DNA of 64,000 bases from an uncultured Pseudoruegeria sp. (GCA_947498155.1 CANMJD010000004.1:62001-126000), one strand, 5' to 3'. Shown: positions 17,431 through 26,055, counted from the first letter of the stretch. Notes: generated from the sequence alone by a model not told the origin. Translations and numbers: made by a program.

Positions 17431-19185
17431 ATGGCAGACACATCCGTTTCCTTCAGCAGCAAAGTTGCCGCGCAACTCCACCAGATTTATCCGGATGTAG
17501 ACAGCGATATTCTCACCTCTAAAGTGGTGGAGGCCTTTTGGCCCGACGGCACCCATCGCCGCAAACGCGCCCGAAAGCCAGGCAATTCGCTCTGGAGTGA
17601 AAAGGACGCCGTGCTGATCACCTATGGCAATTCGGTCATCGATGGCGCACATAAACCGCTCGATATTCTGCGGCATTTTCTGGACAGCTACATGCTGGGC
17701 ACGGTCAATGGCGTGCATATTCTGCCCTTCTTTCCATATACATCCGATGACGGGTTCGCGGTCACCGATTACCGTGCCGTGAACAGCCATCTGGGAGATT
17801 GGCCGGATATCAACCGGATTGCCGAAGATTTCAAACTGATGAGCGATCTTGTCCTGAACCATGTCTCGAGCCAAAGCACATGGTTTAACGCTTATCGGCA
17901 AGGCCACGCGCCCTATGACAGGTTCTTCTTTGAGGCAAGCCCCGAAGATGATCTGAGCGAGGTCGTGCGGCCCCGCACCCATCCGCTGCTGCGCGAAGTC
18001 GAAACCGCCAATGGCACCCGCCATGTCTGGTGTACCTTTAGCCACGATCAGGTCGATTTGGATTTTTCCAATCCCGAGGTGCTGCTGGAGTTTCTGCGGG
18101 TCATGCGGGTGCATATCGAAAACGGTGTGCGGATTATCCGGCTGGACGCCGTGGCGTTCCTCTGGAAGGAGGTCGGCACTAATTGCATTCACCTGCCGCA
18201 GACCCATGCCATCGTGCAACTGATGCGGTTGCTGTGTGACTATGAAAGCGAAACCGTTGTCCTGCTGACTGAAACCAATGTGCCCAATGCTGAAAACCTA
18301 TCTTATTTCGGCAATCGGAACGAAGCCCATGCGGTCTATAATTTCAGCCTGCCTCCGCTGGTCTTGCACGCGATGCTTTCCGGATCGGCACGCTATCTGA
18401 ACCGCTGGCAGGGCACCATGCCCCCCGCCCAGCTTGGCTGTGCCTATCTGAATTTCACCGCCTCGCATGACGGGATCGGCATGCGCCCTGCCGAAGGCGT
18501 GTTGCCAGAAACCGAGAAAGACAAAGTCATCGAAGCCGTCAAATCCTTTGGTGGCCGCATCAATATGCGGGCGTTGCCCGATGGCGGTGAATCTCCTTAT
18601 GAGCTGAACATCACCTTCTTTGATGCGATGAAAGGCACGCTGGCGGGCGAGGACGATTTGCAGGTCAGCCGCTTTTTAGCCAGCCAGACAATCGTTATGT
18701 CACTCGAAGGTATTCCGGCCTTTTACATCCATGCAGTGACCGCCTGTGCCAATGATCTTGAAGCCGTGGAAAAAACCGGACAGAATCGGGCAATCAACCG
18801 CCATCGCTGGGATTATGAAACCCTGCGCGGCCTGCTGAATGACCCCGAAACCGTCAACGCCCAAGTGATGAACGGCCTGCGGGAACGCCTGCGCATCCGC
18901 TGCGCGCAACCGGCGTTCCACCCCAATGCCACCCAGTTCACCCTGCAACTGGATGAGCGTATCTTTGGCGTCTGGCGTCAAAGTCTGGATCGCGCACAAT
19001 CCATATTTGCCCTGCATAATGTCAGCGATGAAACCGTGCATGTTTCGGCCTATGCGATCAATCTGATTGAAGGAGAGGACTGGGTTGATCTGCTCTCCGG
19101 TGAACGGATTTCAGCCGCAGGCGGGGACATCACCCTTGCGCCTTATCAATGCCGCTGGATCAGCAACAGATCGTCGCAAGCATAA
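17431..19185 (+). CDS. GH13_18 sugar phosphorylase, probable glucosylglycerate phosphorylase
   Basis: 584 residues of the sucrose-phosphorylase branch of GH13. Predicted catalytic residues: nucleophile Asp239 in IIRLDAVAFLW, acid/base Glu281 in LLTETNVPNAEN and transition-state Asp347 in TASHDGIGM. The N-terminal HILPFFPYTSDDGFAVTDY is diagnostic of this subfamily. The family includes sucrose, sucrose 6'-phosphate, glucosylglycerol and glucosylglycerate phosphorylases; the E. coli member YcjM uses glucosylglycerate. The nearby minus-strand pair that would make glucosylglycerate favours that substrate. It would release glucose 1-phosphate and glycerate. No signal peptide; cytoplasmic. A LacI-type operator precedes it. 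Confidence 0.85.
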   Translation: MADTSVSFSSKVAAQLHQIYPDVDSDILTSKVVEAFWPDGTHRRKRARKPGNSLWSEKDAVLITYGNSVIDGAHKPLDILRHFLDSYMLGTVNGVHILPFFPYTSDDGFAVTDYRAVNSHLGDWPDINRIAEDFKLMSDLVLNHVSSQSTWFNAYRQGHAPYDRFFFEASPEDDLSEVVRPRTHPLLREVETANGTRHVWCTFSHDQVDLDFSNPEVLLEFLRVMRVHIENGVRIIRLDAVAFLWKEVGTNCIHLPQTHAIVQLMRLLCDYESETVVLLTETNVPNAENLSYFGNRNEAHAVYNFSLPPLVLHAMLSGSARYLNRWQGTMPPAQLGCAYLNFTASHDGIGMRPAEGVLPETEKDKVIEAVKSFGGRINMRALPDGGESPYELNITFFDAMKGTLAGEDDLQVSRFLASQTIVMSLEGIPAFYIHAVTACANDLEAVEKTGQNRAINRHRWDYETLRGLLNDPETVNAQVMNGLRERLRIRCAQPAFHPNATQFTLQLDERIFGVWRQSLDRAQSIFALHNVSDETVHVSAYAINLIEGEDWVDLLSGERISAAGGDITLAPYQCRWISNRSSQA

Positions 19186-19248
19186 AATGGGGCCGGCTAA
19201 GAGGTCGGCACTTTTGACGACAGGTGGATGTTCAGGCCATGCCTGCTG

Positions 19249-20033
19249 TCACCCGCACACCCCACGCGCGCGCCCTGAAAAAATGGTTTCACCCGCCCCC
19301 AAGGTCTGGTGCAATTTTTCTTTCTATTGCGCTTGGCTGGATGGGTCAAATTTAGATAATTGGCCCGGCGCCGGACCGGCGCCACGGGTAAATGGCGCCC
19401 AAAATTGTTCGAAATCAGAGAACCTTGCCTGCCGTTCTAGCGCCTTCACCACACACTGTAATCCCACCGCCGCACAGAACGCAGTTATGCTCTCTGGCGT
19501 ACATTGCGGGACACGCCTTGCTTCATCCAGATCGGACGCTTTCAGATCAAGTGCCGTCGGGGCTTTCCAGAAGCGTCAATAAAGCCAATACCACCCCCTG
19601 GATAATCCCAAACATAAAAACAAATCAGGCCATTCGGGCTCACAACCCTTACCCTTTCCTTTAGGCTCGCGACGGCATCCGGAAAGAAATTAAAGGCGAG
19701 GCCAGAGGTGACAACATCCATGGATGCAGAGTCTGCGGGAAGCTGACTGGCATCACCCGCTTCAAATCGCACGCGTGGATCCTCGGAGCCGACGGCTGCA
19801 AAATCGACAAAGGCGGCAGAGGGGTCGATCCCCAAGACGGATCGTGGGTTTGCTTAAGCCAGAATTGCCTGAGAGAGCGCACCCCTTCCACATCCAATAT
19901 CGATCCAATCCCCATTGGGCGCAGGGTTTAAACAACTGATAAAATCCCGCGCGATCAAGCGGCTTCAGCGTCCCATGTAGGTCTCGTAGGATTCTCCCAC
20001 AGCCCAACTGTCAAACTTTGACGCACCAGTCAT
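19249..20033 (-). pseudogene. Decayed SAM-dependent methyltransferase
   Basis: Conceptual translation from the ATG at 20033 gives a class I methyltransferase: SYETYMGR-stop-SRLIARDF, WIDIGCGRGALSQAILA-stop-ANPRS, then VLGIDPSAAFVDFA, FEAGDASQLPADSASMDVV and YVWDYPGGGIGFIDA. After that a one-base loss shifts the frame, and the other frame continues FWKAPTALDLKASDLDEA, RFSDFEQFWAPFTRGAGPAPG, a third stop, then a tail ending near 19249. The first stop is where Trp is expected (TGG to TGA), the second fits CAA to TAA. Motif I (DIGCGRGA) survives. The gene began in a 4-bp ATGA overlap with the RidA-like gene, so they were once a coupled operon. Confidence 0.85.
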
Positions 20034-20440
20034 AAATCACCAACGGCCGACGGAATAACCGCGTCCACTTCAATTTCGACGAGCCATTCCGGGTTCACAA
20101 AGCTTTGGATCGCCATAATGGTATCAACAGGGCGTGCGTCCTTACAAAAGAGTTTTCGCGCCTCAATGGCATCTTTCCATGTGGTGATATCAGTCAAAAG
20201 CACACGGGTGCGCACAATGTCCTGCAAACCCGAACCAGCCTCCTCCAAAGCGGATTTGATGATCTCAAAACACTGGACAGTCTGTGCGTAAACGTCACCA
20301 ATTCCAACCGTTTGTCCGTTGGCATCAACAGGGGCAGTACCGCCAACCGCGATGAACGGCCCCACACGGATAGCGCGGCTAAACCCAACGATTGTTTCCA
20401 TCGGGTTGCCGTTTGAAACCAGAATTCTGGACTGCGTCAT
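20030..20440 (-). CDS. RidA/YjgF/UK114-family protein
   Basis: 136 residues of the RidA fold: VGPFIAVGGTAPVDANGQTVG, DVYAQTVQCFEIIKSALEEAGS, DIVRTRVLLTDIT and the final EWLVEIEVDAVIP. In RidA enamine/imine deaminases a conserved Arg sits in the P-A-R-S/T motif. An ungapped reading puts Asp106 there, with Arg103 three residues earlier, so deaminase activity is uncertain and it may belong to a Rid-like subgroup. It is intact, while its once coupled downstream partner is a pseudogene. It starts 59 bp downstream of the gpgS stop on the same strand. Confidence 0.82.
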   Translation of the reverse strand: MTQSRILVSNGNPMETIVGFSRAIRVGPFIAVGGTAPVDANGQTVGIGDVYAQTVQCFEIIKSALEEAGSGLQDIVRTRVLLTDITTWKDAIEARKLFCKDARPVDTIMAIQSFVNPEWLVEIEVDAVIPSAVGDL

Positions 20441-20499
20441 GGGGGCACCTCTGAATAAATATCACCCACCATACCATAATCCAGCGTGATATGATTGGC

Positions 20500-21723
20500 C
20501 TAAACCGCAAACTCCTCGGCATCGGCAGCCACAGCTTCGACCATGTCCCGCATCAGATCAGGATCGGCTGAATGCACACGGTTCCATGTCGGGATGAACG
20601 GGGTTTCAGCCGGTTTTTCGAGAAAAATTTGCCCCGCCTGAACGATGTTCTGGGCAAACAACTCGATCGAGCGTTCCTCAAGGTGGCGGTCAATGCTGAG
20701 CCCGTTCATTTTCGCGTCGTCATAATAGCATTCCAGCAAATCAAGCGCGGAACGGTAATAGGTCGCTTTCAGGGACCGAAAGACCTCTTCGCTGAACACC
20801 GTGCCGTCAGCTGCCAGTTTGCGGAATACGGCCTTGCAGATATCTACGGACATGCGTGACAGGCCCGCCGAAGCGTCTTCTGCGCTGAGCGGTTGGTGTT
20901 TGTGATCGTAATTGTCCGAAATTTCGACCTGACAGACCGATTTCGGTGCCAAATTGCGCCAGGCCTCGGACAGAACCCCGATCTCTAATCCCCAGTCCGA
21001 CGGAATACGCAGGTCCGGCAAAAGCGCCGTTCGCATGGCGAACTCACCCGAGAGCGGATAGCGGAAGCTGCGCAGATAATCGATGTAGTCCCTATCCCCG
21101 ATCACCCGCTTCAACCCGATCAGCAGCGGGCTGACCAACAGGCGGCTGACCCGTCCGTTCATCTTGCCCTCTCCGACACGGGGGTAATATCCTTTGGCGA
21201 TCTGATAGCTGAAATTCGGATTTGTCACCGGATAGACCAAACGCGCCAGCATGTCCTTTTCATAGGTTAGAATATCGCAATCATGAATGGCCGCCACCGC
21301 GCTGTCCTGACGGGCGATGGTATAGCCAAGACAGAACCAGACATTACGTCCTTTGCCGCGCTCACCGGGATCAAGCCCCAAGGCACTGAGCCGGTCTCCG
21401 ATGGCGGTCATACGCGGGCTGTCATTCCAGATGATCACATGATCCTGCGGGAGCCGCGCAAAGAATTTCTGCGCGTGTCGGTATTGATCCGCATCCGCCC
21501 GATCCAGTCCGATGACAATCCGGTTCAGATAGGGCACCTGTTCAAGCTCGGACAGGATATTGGGCAGTGCGTCGCCTTCGAGTTCGGAAAACAGGGAAGG
21601 CAGGATCAGGCTGATCGGGCGGCTGTTGGCAAAACTGCTCAGCTCGGCTTCCATAGCAGCAGGCGGGTTGGTGCGCAGATTATGCAGCGTGGCGATATTG
21701 CCGTTTTGATGAAAGTCGGCCAT
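20500..21723 (-). CDS. gpgS: Glycosyltransferase, probable glucosyl-3-phosphoglycerate synthase
   Basis: 407 residues. There is a Rossmann-type donor domain (SLILPSLFSELEG, IVIGLDRAD) with DxD motif DCD at 148-150 (AAIHDCDILTYEKDM) for metal and nucleotide sugar. The acceptor half includes YPLSGEFAMRT and DWGLEIGVLSE, as in GT81/GT2-like glucosyl- and mannosyl-3-phosphoglycerate synthases. The product, glucosyl-3-phosphoglycerate, is the precursor of the compatible solute glucosylglycerate. Strong support comes from the adjacent HAD phosphatase 12 bp upstream. Sugar specificity (glucose or mannose) cannot be read by eye; the facing GH13_18 phosphorylase suggests glucose. Confidence 0.75.
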   Translation of the reverse strand: MADFHQNGNIATLHNLRTNPPAAMEAELSSFANSRPISLILPSLFSELEGDALPNILSELEQVPYLNRIVIGLDRADADQYRHAQKFFARLPQDHVIIWNDSPRMTAIGDRLSALGLDPGERGKGRNVWFCLGYTIARQDSAVAAIHDCDILTYEKDMLARLVYPVTNPNFSYQIAKGYYPRVGEGKMNGRVSRLLVSPLLIGLKRVIGDRDYIDYLRSFRYPLSGEFAMRTALLPDLRIPSDWGLEIGVLSEAWRNLAPKSVCQVEISDNYDHKHQPLSAEDASAGLSRMSVDICKAVFRKLAADGTVFSEEVFRSLKATYYRSALDLLECYYDDAKMNGLSIDRHLEERSIELFAQNIVQAGQIFLEKPAETPFIPTWNRVHSADPDLMRDMVEAVAADAEEFAV

Positions 21724-21735
21724 GGGAAAGCTCCT

Positions 21736-22521
21736 TTAGGTTGAGGGTCCGTCGGCATCTAGGATTTGAAAAATTGCGTCGTTCCACCCTGCTGGCCCGG
21801 CGGCGGCAGGGCGCAGAACGCATGGGTCAGGTTCTCGGGGCAGTGGTGGCAATGATGCATGGTGCGGATTGGCGATAACCACCGCAATATCAGCCGCCTG
21901 CAGCATCTCAATATCATTGGGTGCATCGCCCAATGCAATGGATCGCACTGCCCCGTAGGCTGCGCATAGGGTAGCCATTTGATCCGCCTTACTGGCACCG
22001 AAAGACAGGGTTAAAAACCGCCCGCCCTGACGGGCACAGACCCCTTTGGCAGAGAGGGTGGCCAGAAAACGTGACAAGGCGTCGGCCGTGCCGTGCCACA
22101 GGCCGGGTTCCGAAAACTGGCGTTGCCCTGCCAATTTAGCTTGATCAGGAGCAAGCCCTGTTTGTTTGGCGATTTCAGCCGTATCCCAATCGCCAAAGCC
22201 GGTAAACCCGCGCCGCAACTGCGGATCAAGACCCGAGAGGATCTGGCGCAGTTTTTGGTAATCGCCCGATGGCGTCTCGGTATTCTGATGCGCTGGCAAC
22301 CGCCCCGCGCCGTTTTCGACAATCGCCGGATATTGCACCAAGCCCAGGGTCTCTCGGATGGCAATCATCTCCACGGCGGTTTTAGAACTGGCCAGAATGA
22401 CAGGGATGTTCGCCTGCGTCAGTCGCGCCAAAGCCGGTGCAGCCGCCGCCGCGCTGTAGCTTTCGTGATCCAGTAAAGTGCCATCCAGATCGGTAAAGAC
22501 GATTGTCGCCGGATGTGTCAT
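21736..22521 (-). CDS. gpgP: HAD-IIB phosphatase, glucosyl/mannosyl-3-phosphoglycerate phosphatase
   Basis: 261 residues from the ATG at 22521 (MTHPATIVFTDLDGTLLD). The 66-residue upstream extension of the frame is rejected as non-conserved. HAD motif I is DLDGT with Asp11 and Asp13, motif II is ILASSKT, and motif IV is ALGDAPNDIEMLQAA. The capped IIB architecture with NGAGR and GFGDWD is that of mannosyl-3-phosphoglycerate phosphatases of the YedP/MpgP group. It would dephosphorylate the GpgS product to glucosylglycerate. Order gpgP-gpgS on the minus strand with 12 bp between them indicates one operon for osmolyte synthesis. Confidence 0.78.
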   Translation of the reverse strand: MTHPATIVFTDLDGTLLDHESYSAAAAAPALARLTQANIPVILASSKTAVEMIAIRETLGLVQYPAIVENGAGRLPAHQNTETPSGDYQKLRQILSGLDPQLRRGFTGFGDWDTAEIAKQTGLAPDQAKLAGQRQFSEPGLWHGTADALSRFLATLSAKGVCARQGGRFLTLSFGASKADQMATLCAAYGAVRSIALGDAPNDIEMLQAADIAVVIANPHHASLPPLPREPDPCVLRPAAAGPAGWNDAIFQILDADGPST

Positions 22522-22703
22522 TCGGGCTCCTGCTTTGAGGTCCCTTGGCAAACTACCCGAGTGCCCGTTGTGCACCAGAGCAGGGCCCGTTTCCGTCCAA
22601 GATCGCGGCCTCTCAACCGATTTGCACAAATTTTGAGCTTGTTTGGGTGAAATTTCAGCCGATTGCACAGGCCTTTTCCAATCAAGAACAGCCCACGGGG
22701 ATG

Positions 22704-22713
22704 TTAGCGCTAA
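22704..22713. promoter_or_regulatory. LacI-like palindrome upstream of gpgP
   Basis: TTAGCGCTAA is a perfect 10-bp palindrome embedded in TGTTAGCGCTAATA, close to the general LacI operator form with arms around a central CG. It is 183 bp upstream of the gpgP start and 265 bp upstream of tpa. No regulator for it is evident in the window. Confidence 0.35.
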
Positions 22714-22845
22714 TACCATGACCAGCTGATCCCTCTTTTGATCCGGAAATGTTGGCTAGCCCGCGCAAAGCGGGATTATCCCCGACATCATACGCGCAAT
22801 CCATGCGCACTGACGCCGTAACACAACTGCCGCTGCACCCCGTTT

Positions 22846-22878
22846 CTGGACTTAAACCTACACCCACTTTGGCCCTAT
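22846..22878 (+). promoter_or_regulatory. Predicted TauR binding site, tpa promoter
   Basis: Half-site CTGGACTTAA (22846-22855) followed after 13 bases by TTGGCCCTAT (22869-22878), a 23-bp offset. CTGGACYTAA is the TauR half-site I recall from Rhodobacter capsulatus. The pair ends 99 bp upstream of the tpa start. TauR with taurine would activate tpa from here. Confidence 0.75.
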
Positions 22879-22977
22879 GCCCTAAACGGGGATTCTCGCA
22901 AGTTACGGTCTGATATGACGGAGCCGAAAAGATTCGGCGCATCTCCCTTTTCACCCTTTTGCAGGATTGGACAGCCC

Positions 22978-24357
22978 ATGAACGCCACCTTCCCATCGAA
23001 TGATCTTGGCGCTGTCATCGAAGCTGATCGCGCGCATCTTTGGCACCATCTGATACAGCATAAAACCTTTGAAACCGTTGACCCGAAAATCATCGTCGAA
23101 GGCAAAGGCATGCGCGTCTGGGATGCCACAGGCAAAGAACATCTTGACGGGGTTTCCGGTGGAGTCTGGACGGTCAACGTCGGTTACGGGCGTGAAAGCA
23201 TCGCAGATGCCGTGCGCGATCAATTGGTCAAAATGAACTATTTCGCCAATTCTGCAGGCTCTATTCCGGGGGCGTTATTTGCGCAGAAGCTGATCGAAAA
23301 AATGCCGGGCATGAGCCGGGTCTATTATTCGAATTCCGGATCCGAGGCGAATGAAAAAGCCTATAAAATGATCCGCCAGATTGCCCATAAACGCTATGGC
23401 GGTAAGAAGAACAAAATCCTCTATCGCGAACGCGACTACCACGGCACCACCATTACCTGTCTAGCGTCTGGCGGCCAAGAAGAGCGCGCCGCGCAATATG
23501 GCCCTTTTACACCGGGCTTTATCCCTGTGCCCCATTGTCTGGCCTATCGGTCTGAAAACGGCAATGACGCTGATTTTGGCGTGCAGGCGGCCCGCGCCAT
23601 CGAGGACGTAATCCTGCGCGAAGGCCCCGACACCATTGGTGGCCTTGTGCTTGAACCGATCACCGCAGGCGGCGGCGTCATCACCCCACCCGAGGGCTAT
23701 TGGGAAACGGTTCAGGAAATCTGTACGAAATACGATATCTTGCTGCACATCGATGAGGTGGTCTGCGGCATCGGGCGAACCGGTACATGGTTTGGCTATC
23801 AACATTACGGGGTAAAGCCTGATTTTGTAACAATGGCCAAAGGCGTGGCTTCTGGATACGCGGCGATTGCCTGTACGGTCACAACCGAGGCCGTGTTCGA
23901 TATGTTCAAAGACGCCTCTGATCCGATGGGTTATTTCCGCGATATTTCTACCTTTGGCGGTTGCACGGCAGGACCGGCAGCGGCTCTGGAAAACATGCGC
24001 ATCATCGAGGATGAGAAGCTCCTCGATAATACCGTGGCTATGGGCGACTATCTGAACGGCAAACTATTGGAACTGATGGATAAACACGGCTGCATCGGGG
24101 ATGTTCGTGGCAAAGGGTTGTTTGCCGGAGCAGAGCTTGTCGCGGATCGCGATAGCAAAGAACCCCTGGCCGAAAAGCTCTGCCAAGCGATCGTTGCCGA
24201 TTGCATGGGGCAGGGTGTCATCATCGGCATGACCAATCGCTCGATCCCCGGTTATAATAACACCCTGTGCCTGAGCCCGGCGCTGATTGCCACCACCGAT
24301 GATCTTGACCACATCACCGATGCGATTGACAAAGCCCTAGGCAACGTCGTCGGTTAA
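22978..24357 (+). CDS. tpa: Taurine:pyruvate aminotransferase
   Basis: 459-residue class III aminotransferase from the ATG at 22978 (MNATFPSNDLGAVIEADRAHLWHHL). It transfers the amino group of taurine to pyruvate, giving sulfoacetaldehyde and alanine. The PLP lysine is Lys288 in FVTMAKGVASGY; the cofactor-Asp lies in LLHIDEVVCGIGRTG and the phosphate loop in NSGSEANEKAYK. The assignment to Tpa rather than another omega-aminotransferase rests on TauR and Xsc being next to it and on the HxxxFxxxDPKIIVEGKG N-terminus. The 21-residue extension to 22915 is discounted. A TauR site precedes it. Confidence 0.93.
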   Translation: MNATFPSNDLGAVIEADRAHLWHHLIQHKTFETVDPKIIVEGKGMRVWDATGKEHLDGVSGGVWTVNVGYGRESIADAVRDQLVKMNYFANSAGSIPGALFAQKLIEKMPGMSRVYYSNSGSEANEKAYKMIRQIAHKRYGGKKNKILYRERDYHGTTITCLASGGQEERAAQYGPFTPGFIPVPHCLAYRSENGNDADFGVQAARAIEDVILREGPDTIGGLVLEPITAGGGVITPPEGYWETVQEICTKYDILLHIDEVVCGIGRTGTWFGYQHYGVKPDFVTMAKGVASGYAAIACTVTTEAVFDMFKDASDPMGYFRDISTFGGCTAGPAAALENMRIIEDEKLLDNTVAMGDYLNGKLLELMDKHGCIGDVRGKGLFAGAELVADRDSKEPLAEKLCQAIVADCMGQGVIIGMTNRSIPGYNNTLCLSPALIATTDDLDHITDAIDKALGNVVG

Positions 24358-24412
24358 ACCCTTTGGGCGCGCCGGTTCTGGCGTGCCCACTGGTCGAATC
24401 CTTTCCTCTCTG

Positions 24413-24445
24413 ATACCTCCAGAATAGTACCTACTTTAGGTCCAG
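24413..24445 (-). promoter_or_regulatory. Predicted TauR autoregulatory site abutting the tauR start
   Basis: On the minus strand CTGGACCTAA (24445-24436) is followed after 13 bases by CTGGAGGTAT (24422-24413), again a 23-bp offset. The perfect half-site touches the tauR ATG at 24446, so binding would cover the transcription or translation start. This suggests autorepression. Confidence 0.7.
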
Positions 24446-25927
24446 ATGGAGCGTAGCTTGGCCATTCCCGCAGAAACACTGTTTCTTGACCCACGGGTCG
24501 AAGGCACCCTGCAGCAGCAGATCCAGCAACTCGTCGCCCAAGGCATCCTGTCGGGCCGGTTTCAATCCGGCGAAAAAATGCCTTCCTCGCGGAAACTGGC
24601 GCAGCAATTGGGGGTCAGCCGGATCACGGTGACCCTCGCCTATACCGAGTTACTGGCCGATGATTATCTGACCTCGCGCGGGCGGTCCGGCTATTATGTC
24701 TCTGAAACAGCGCCGCGCACCCCGTCTTTCAAACTGCCGCCACAAACATCCCATGGCACGCCTGTGGACTGGAACCGCGCGATCGGGCAGCGTTTTGCCG
24801 GTGCCCCCTCGCTTCGGCGGCCTGAAGATTGGCGCGGGTATAAATACCCCTTTATTTACGGGCAAACCGACCCGAGCCTGTTTGACCACCAGAACTGGCG
24901 CCATTGTGCGGTAAAGGCCTTGGGTCAGCGGGATTTCGAAGCGCTCACTGCCGATTATTACGAGCGCGATGATCCGATGCTGATCGAATTTATCGCCCGC
25001 CACACCCTGCCTAGACGCGGGATCATCGCCAAACCTGAAGAAATTCTGGTGACCATGGGGGCGCAGAATGCACTTTGGCTCACAGCACAAGTCCTGCTGA
25101 ATCAACGGCGCACAGCGGCGATGGAAAACCCATGTTATCCCGGGTTGCGCATTGCGCTAGAGCAGACTCGCTGCAATCGCATCGGCATCGACATTGACGC
25201 AGACGGCTTACCGCCCGAGGCGCTGCCCGATGATATTGATGCGGTTTTTGTCACCCCGAGCCATCACTGCCCGACCACTGTCACAATGCCGCTGGAGCGC
25301 CGCCAGAAACTACTTAACGTAGCCTCGGAACGGGATTTCATCATCGTTGAGGACGATTACGAATTTGAAATGTCCTTTCTGAAAGCCCCATCGCCAGCGT
25401 TGAAATCCATGGATCAGGACGGGCGGGTGATCCATGTTGGTTCTTTCTCCAAAAGCCTGTTTCCCGGATTGCGCCTTGGCTATCTGGTGGGCTCAGAAGC
25501 CTTTATCCGCGAAGCACGGGCCCTGCGGGCCGCGATTCTGCGTCACCCGCCGGGGCATATTCAGCGCACCGCCGCCTATTTTCTGTCCCTCGGTCATTAT
25601 GATGCGCTGATCCGGCGCATGGGGCGTGCCTATCATCAACGCCGCGAGGTGATGGAGCAGGCCATTCAGGAGAACGGGCTGACCATTGCGGGGGCCAATT
25701 CCTTTGGCGGCTCTTCTATCTGGATGCAGGCACCAGAAGGGATCGACACTGGCAAACTTGCGCAGGATTTGCGCGAACACAGTGTCTTGATTGAACCTGC
25801 ACAGTCGTTTTTCCTTGGCGACGAAAAACCGCAAAACTATTACCGACTTGGGTATTCTTCCATTTCTGCCAAAAACATACCGCAGGGCATTGCCCATCTG
25901 TCGCGGGCGATCAAAAGCGCCCGTTAA
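24446..25927 (+). CDS. tauR: TauR, MocR/GntR-family taurine regulator
   Basis: 493 residues. The N-terminal GntR winged helix covers about residues 18-85 (KMPSSRKLAQQLGVSRITVTLAYTEL). The C-terminal domain resembles a fold-I aminotransferase with Lys336 in GSFSKSLFPGLRLGYLVGS for PLP, and EDDYEFEM before it. MocR proteins of this kind sense the amino compound as a PLP adduct; TauR activates taurine genes. It sits between tpa and xsc, and predicted binding sites occur before tpa, before itself and before xsc. The usual Rhodobacteraceae tauR is in the same place. A TTG at 24458 is a less likely start. Confidence 0.93.
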   Translation: MERSLAIPAETLFLDPRVEGTLQQQIQQLVAQGILSGRFQSGEKMPSSRKLAQQLGVSRITVTLAYTELLADDYLTSRGRSGYYVSETAPRTPSFKLPPQTSHGTPVDWNRAIGQRFAGAPSLRRPEDWRGYKYPFIYGQTDPSLFDHQNWRHCAVKALGQRDFEALTADYYERDDPMLIEFIARHTLPRRGIIAKPEEILVTMGAQNALWLTAQVLLNQRRTAAMENPCYPGLRIALEQTRCNRIGIDIDADGLPPEALPDDIDAVFVTPSHHCPTTVTMPLERRQKLLNVASERDFIIVEDDYEFEMSFLKAPSPALKSMDQDGRVIHVGSFSKSLFPGLRLGYLVGSEAFIREARALRAAILRHPPGHIQRTAAYFLSLGHYDALIRRMGRAYHQRREVMEQAIQENGLTIAGANSFGGSSIWMQAPEGIDTGKLAQDLREHSVLIEPAQSFFLGDEKPQNYYRLGYSSISAKNIPQGIAHLSRAIKSAR

Positions 25928-25935
25928 CGCCAAAC

Positions 25936-25968
25936 TTGGACCTAATAAGCCACACCAACTGGCCCTAA
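25936..25968 (+). promoter_or_regulatory. Predicted TauR binding site, xsc promoter
   Basis: TTGGACCTAA (25936-25945) and CTGGCCCTAA (25959-25968) as direct repeats with a 23-bp offset, the same geometry as at tpa. It begins 8 bp after the tauR stop and ends 87 bp before xsc. It implies that xsc has its own TauR-controlled promoter rather than depending only on readthrough. Confidence 0.72.
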
Positions 25969-26055
25969 CGGCACGCCCTATTCACAGCGTATTGTCCGGC
26001 CAAGAAGTAATGCCGTTTTTGCGGCCATTTCCCCAATCCACGGAGAGCCTGCCTC

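Larger units (their letters stand above)
22522..22977. other. Divergent intergenic region between gpgP and tpa
   Basis: 456 bp without a credible gene. It holds the TauR site and the tpa promoter on the right. In the middle is a LacI-like palindrome at 22704-22713. On the left is whatever promoter drives gpgP-gpgS. A small CCCGC-GCAAA-GCGGG hairpin lies at 22760-22774. Confidence 0.6.

Noticed and set aside
19249-20033. Three separate small genes in the methyltransferase region
   Set aside because: Short frames there are fragments of one decayed methyltransferase that can be read through stops and one frameshift.
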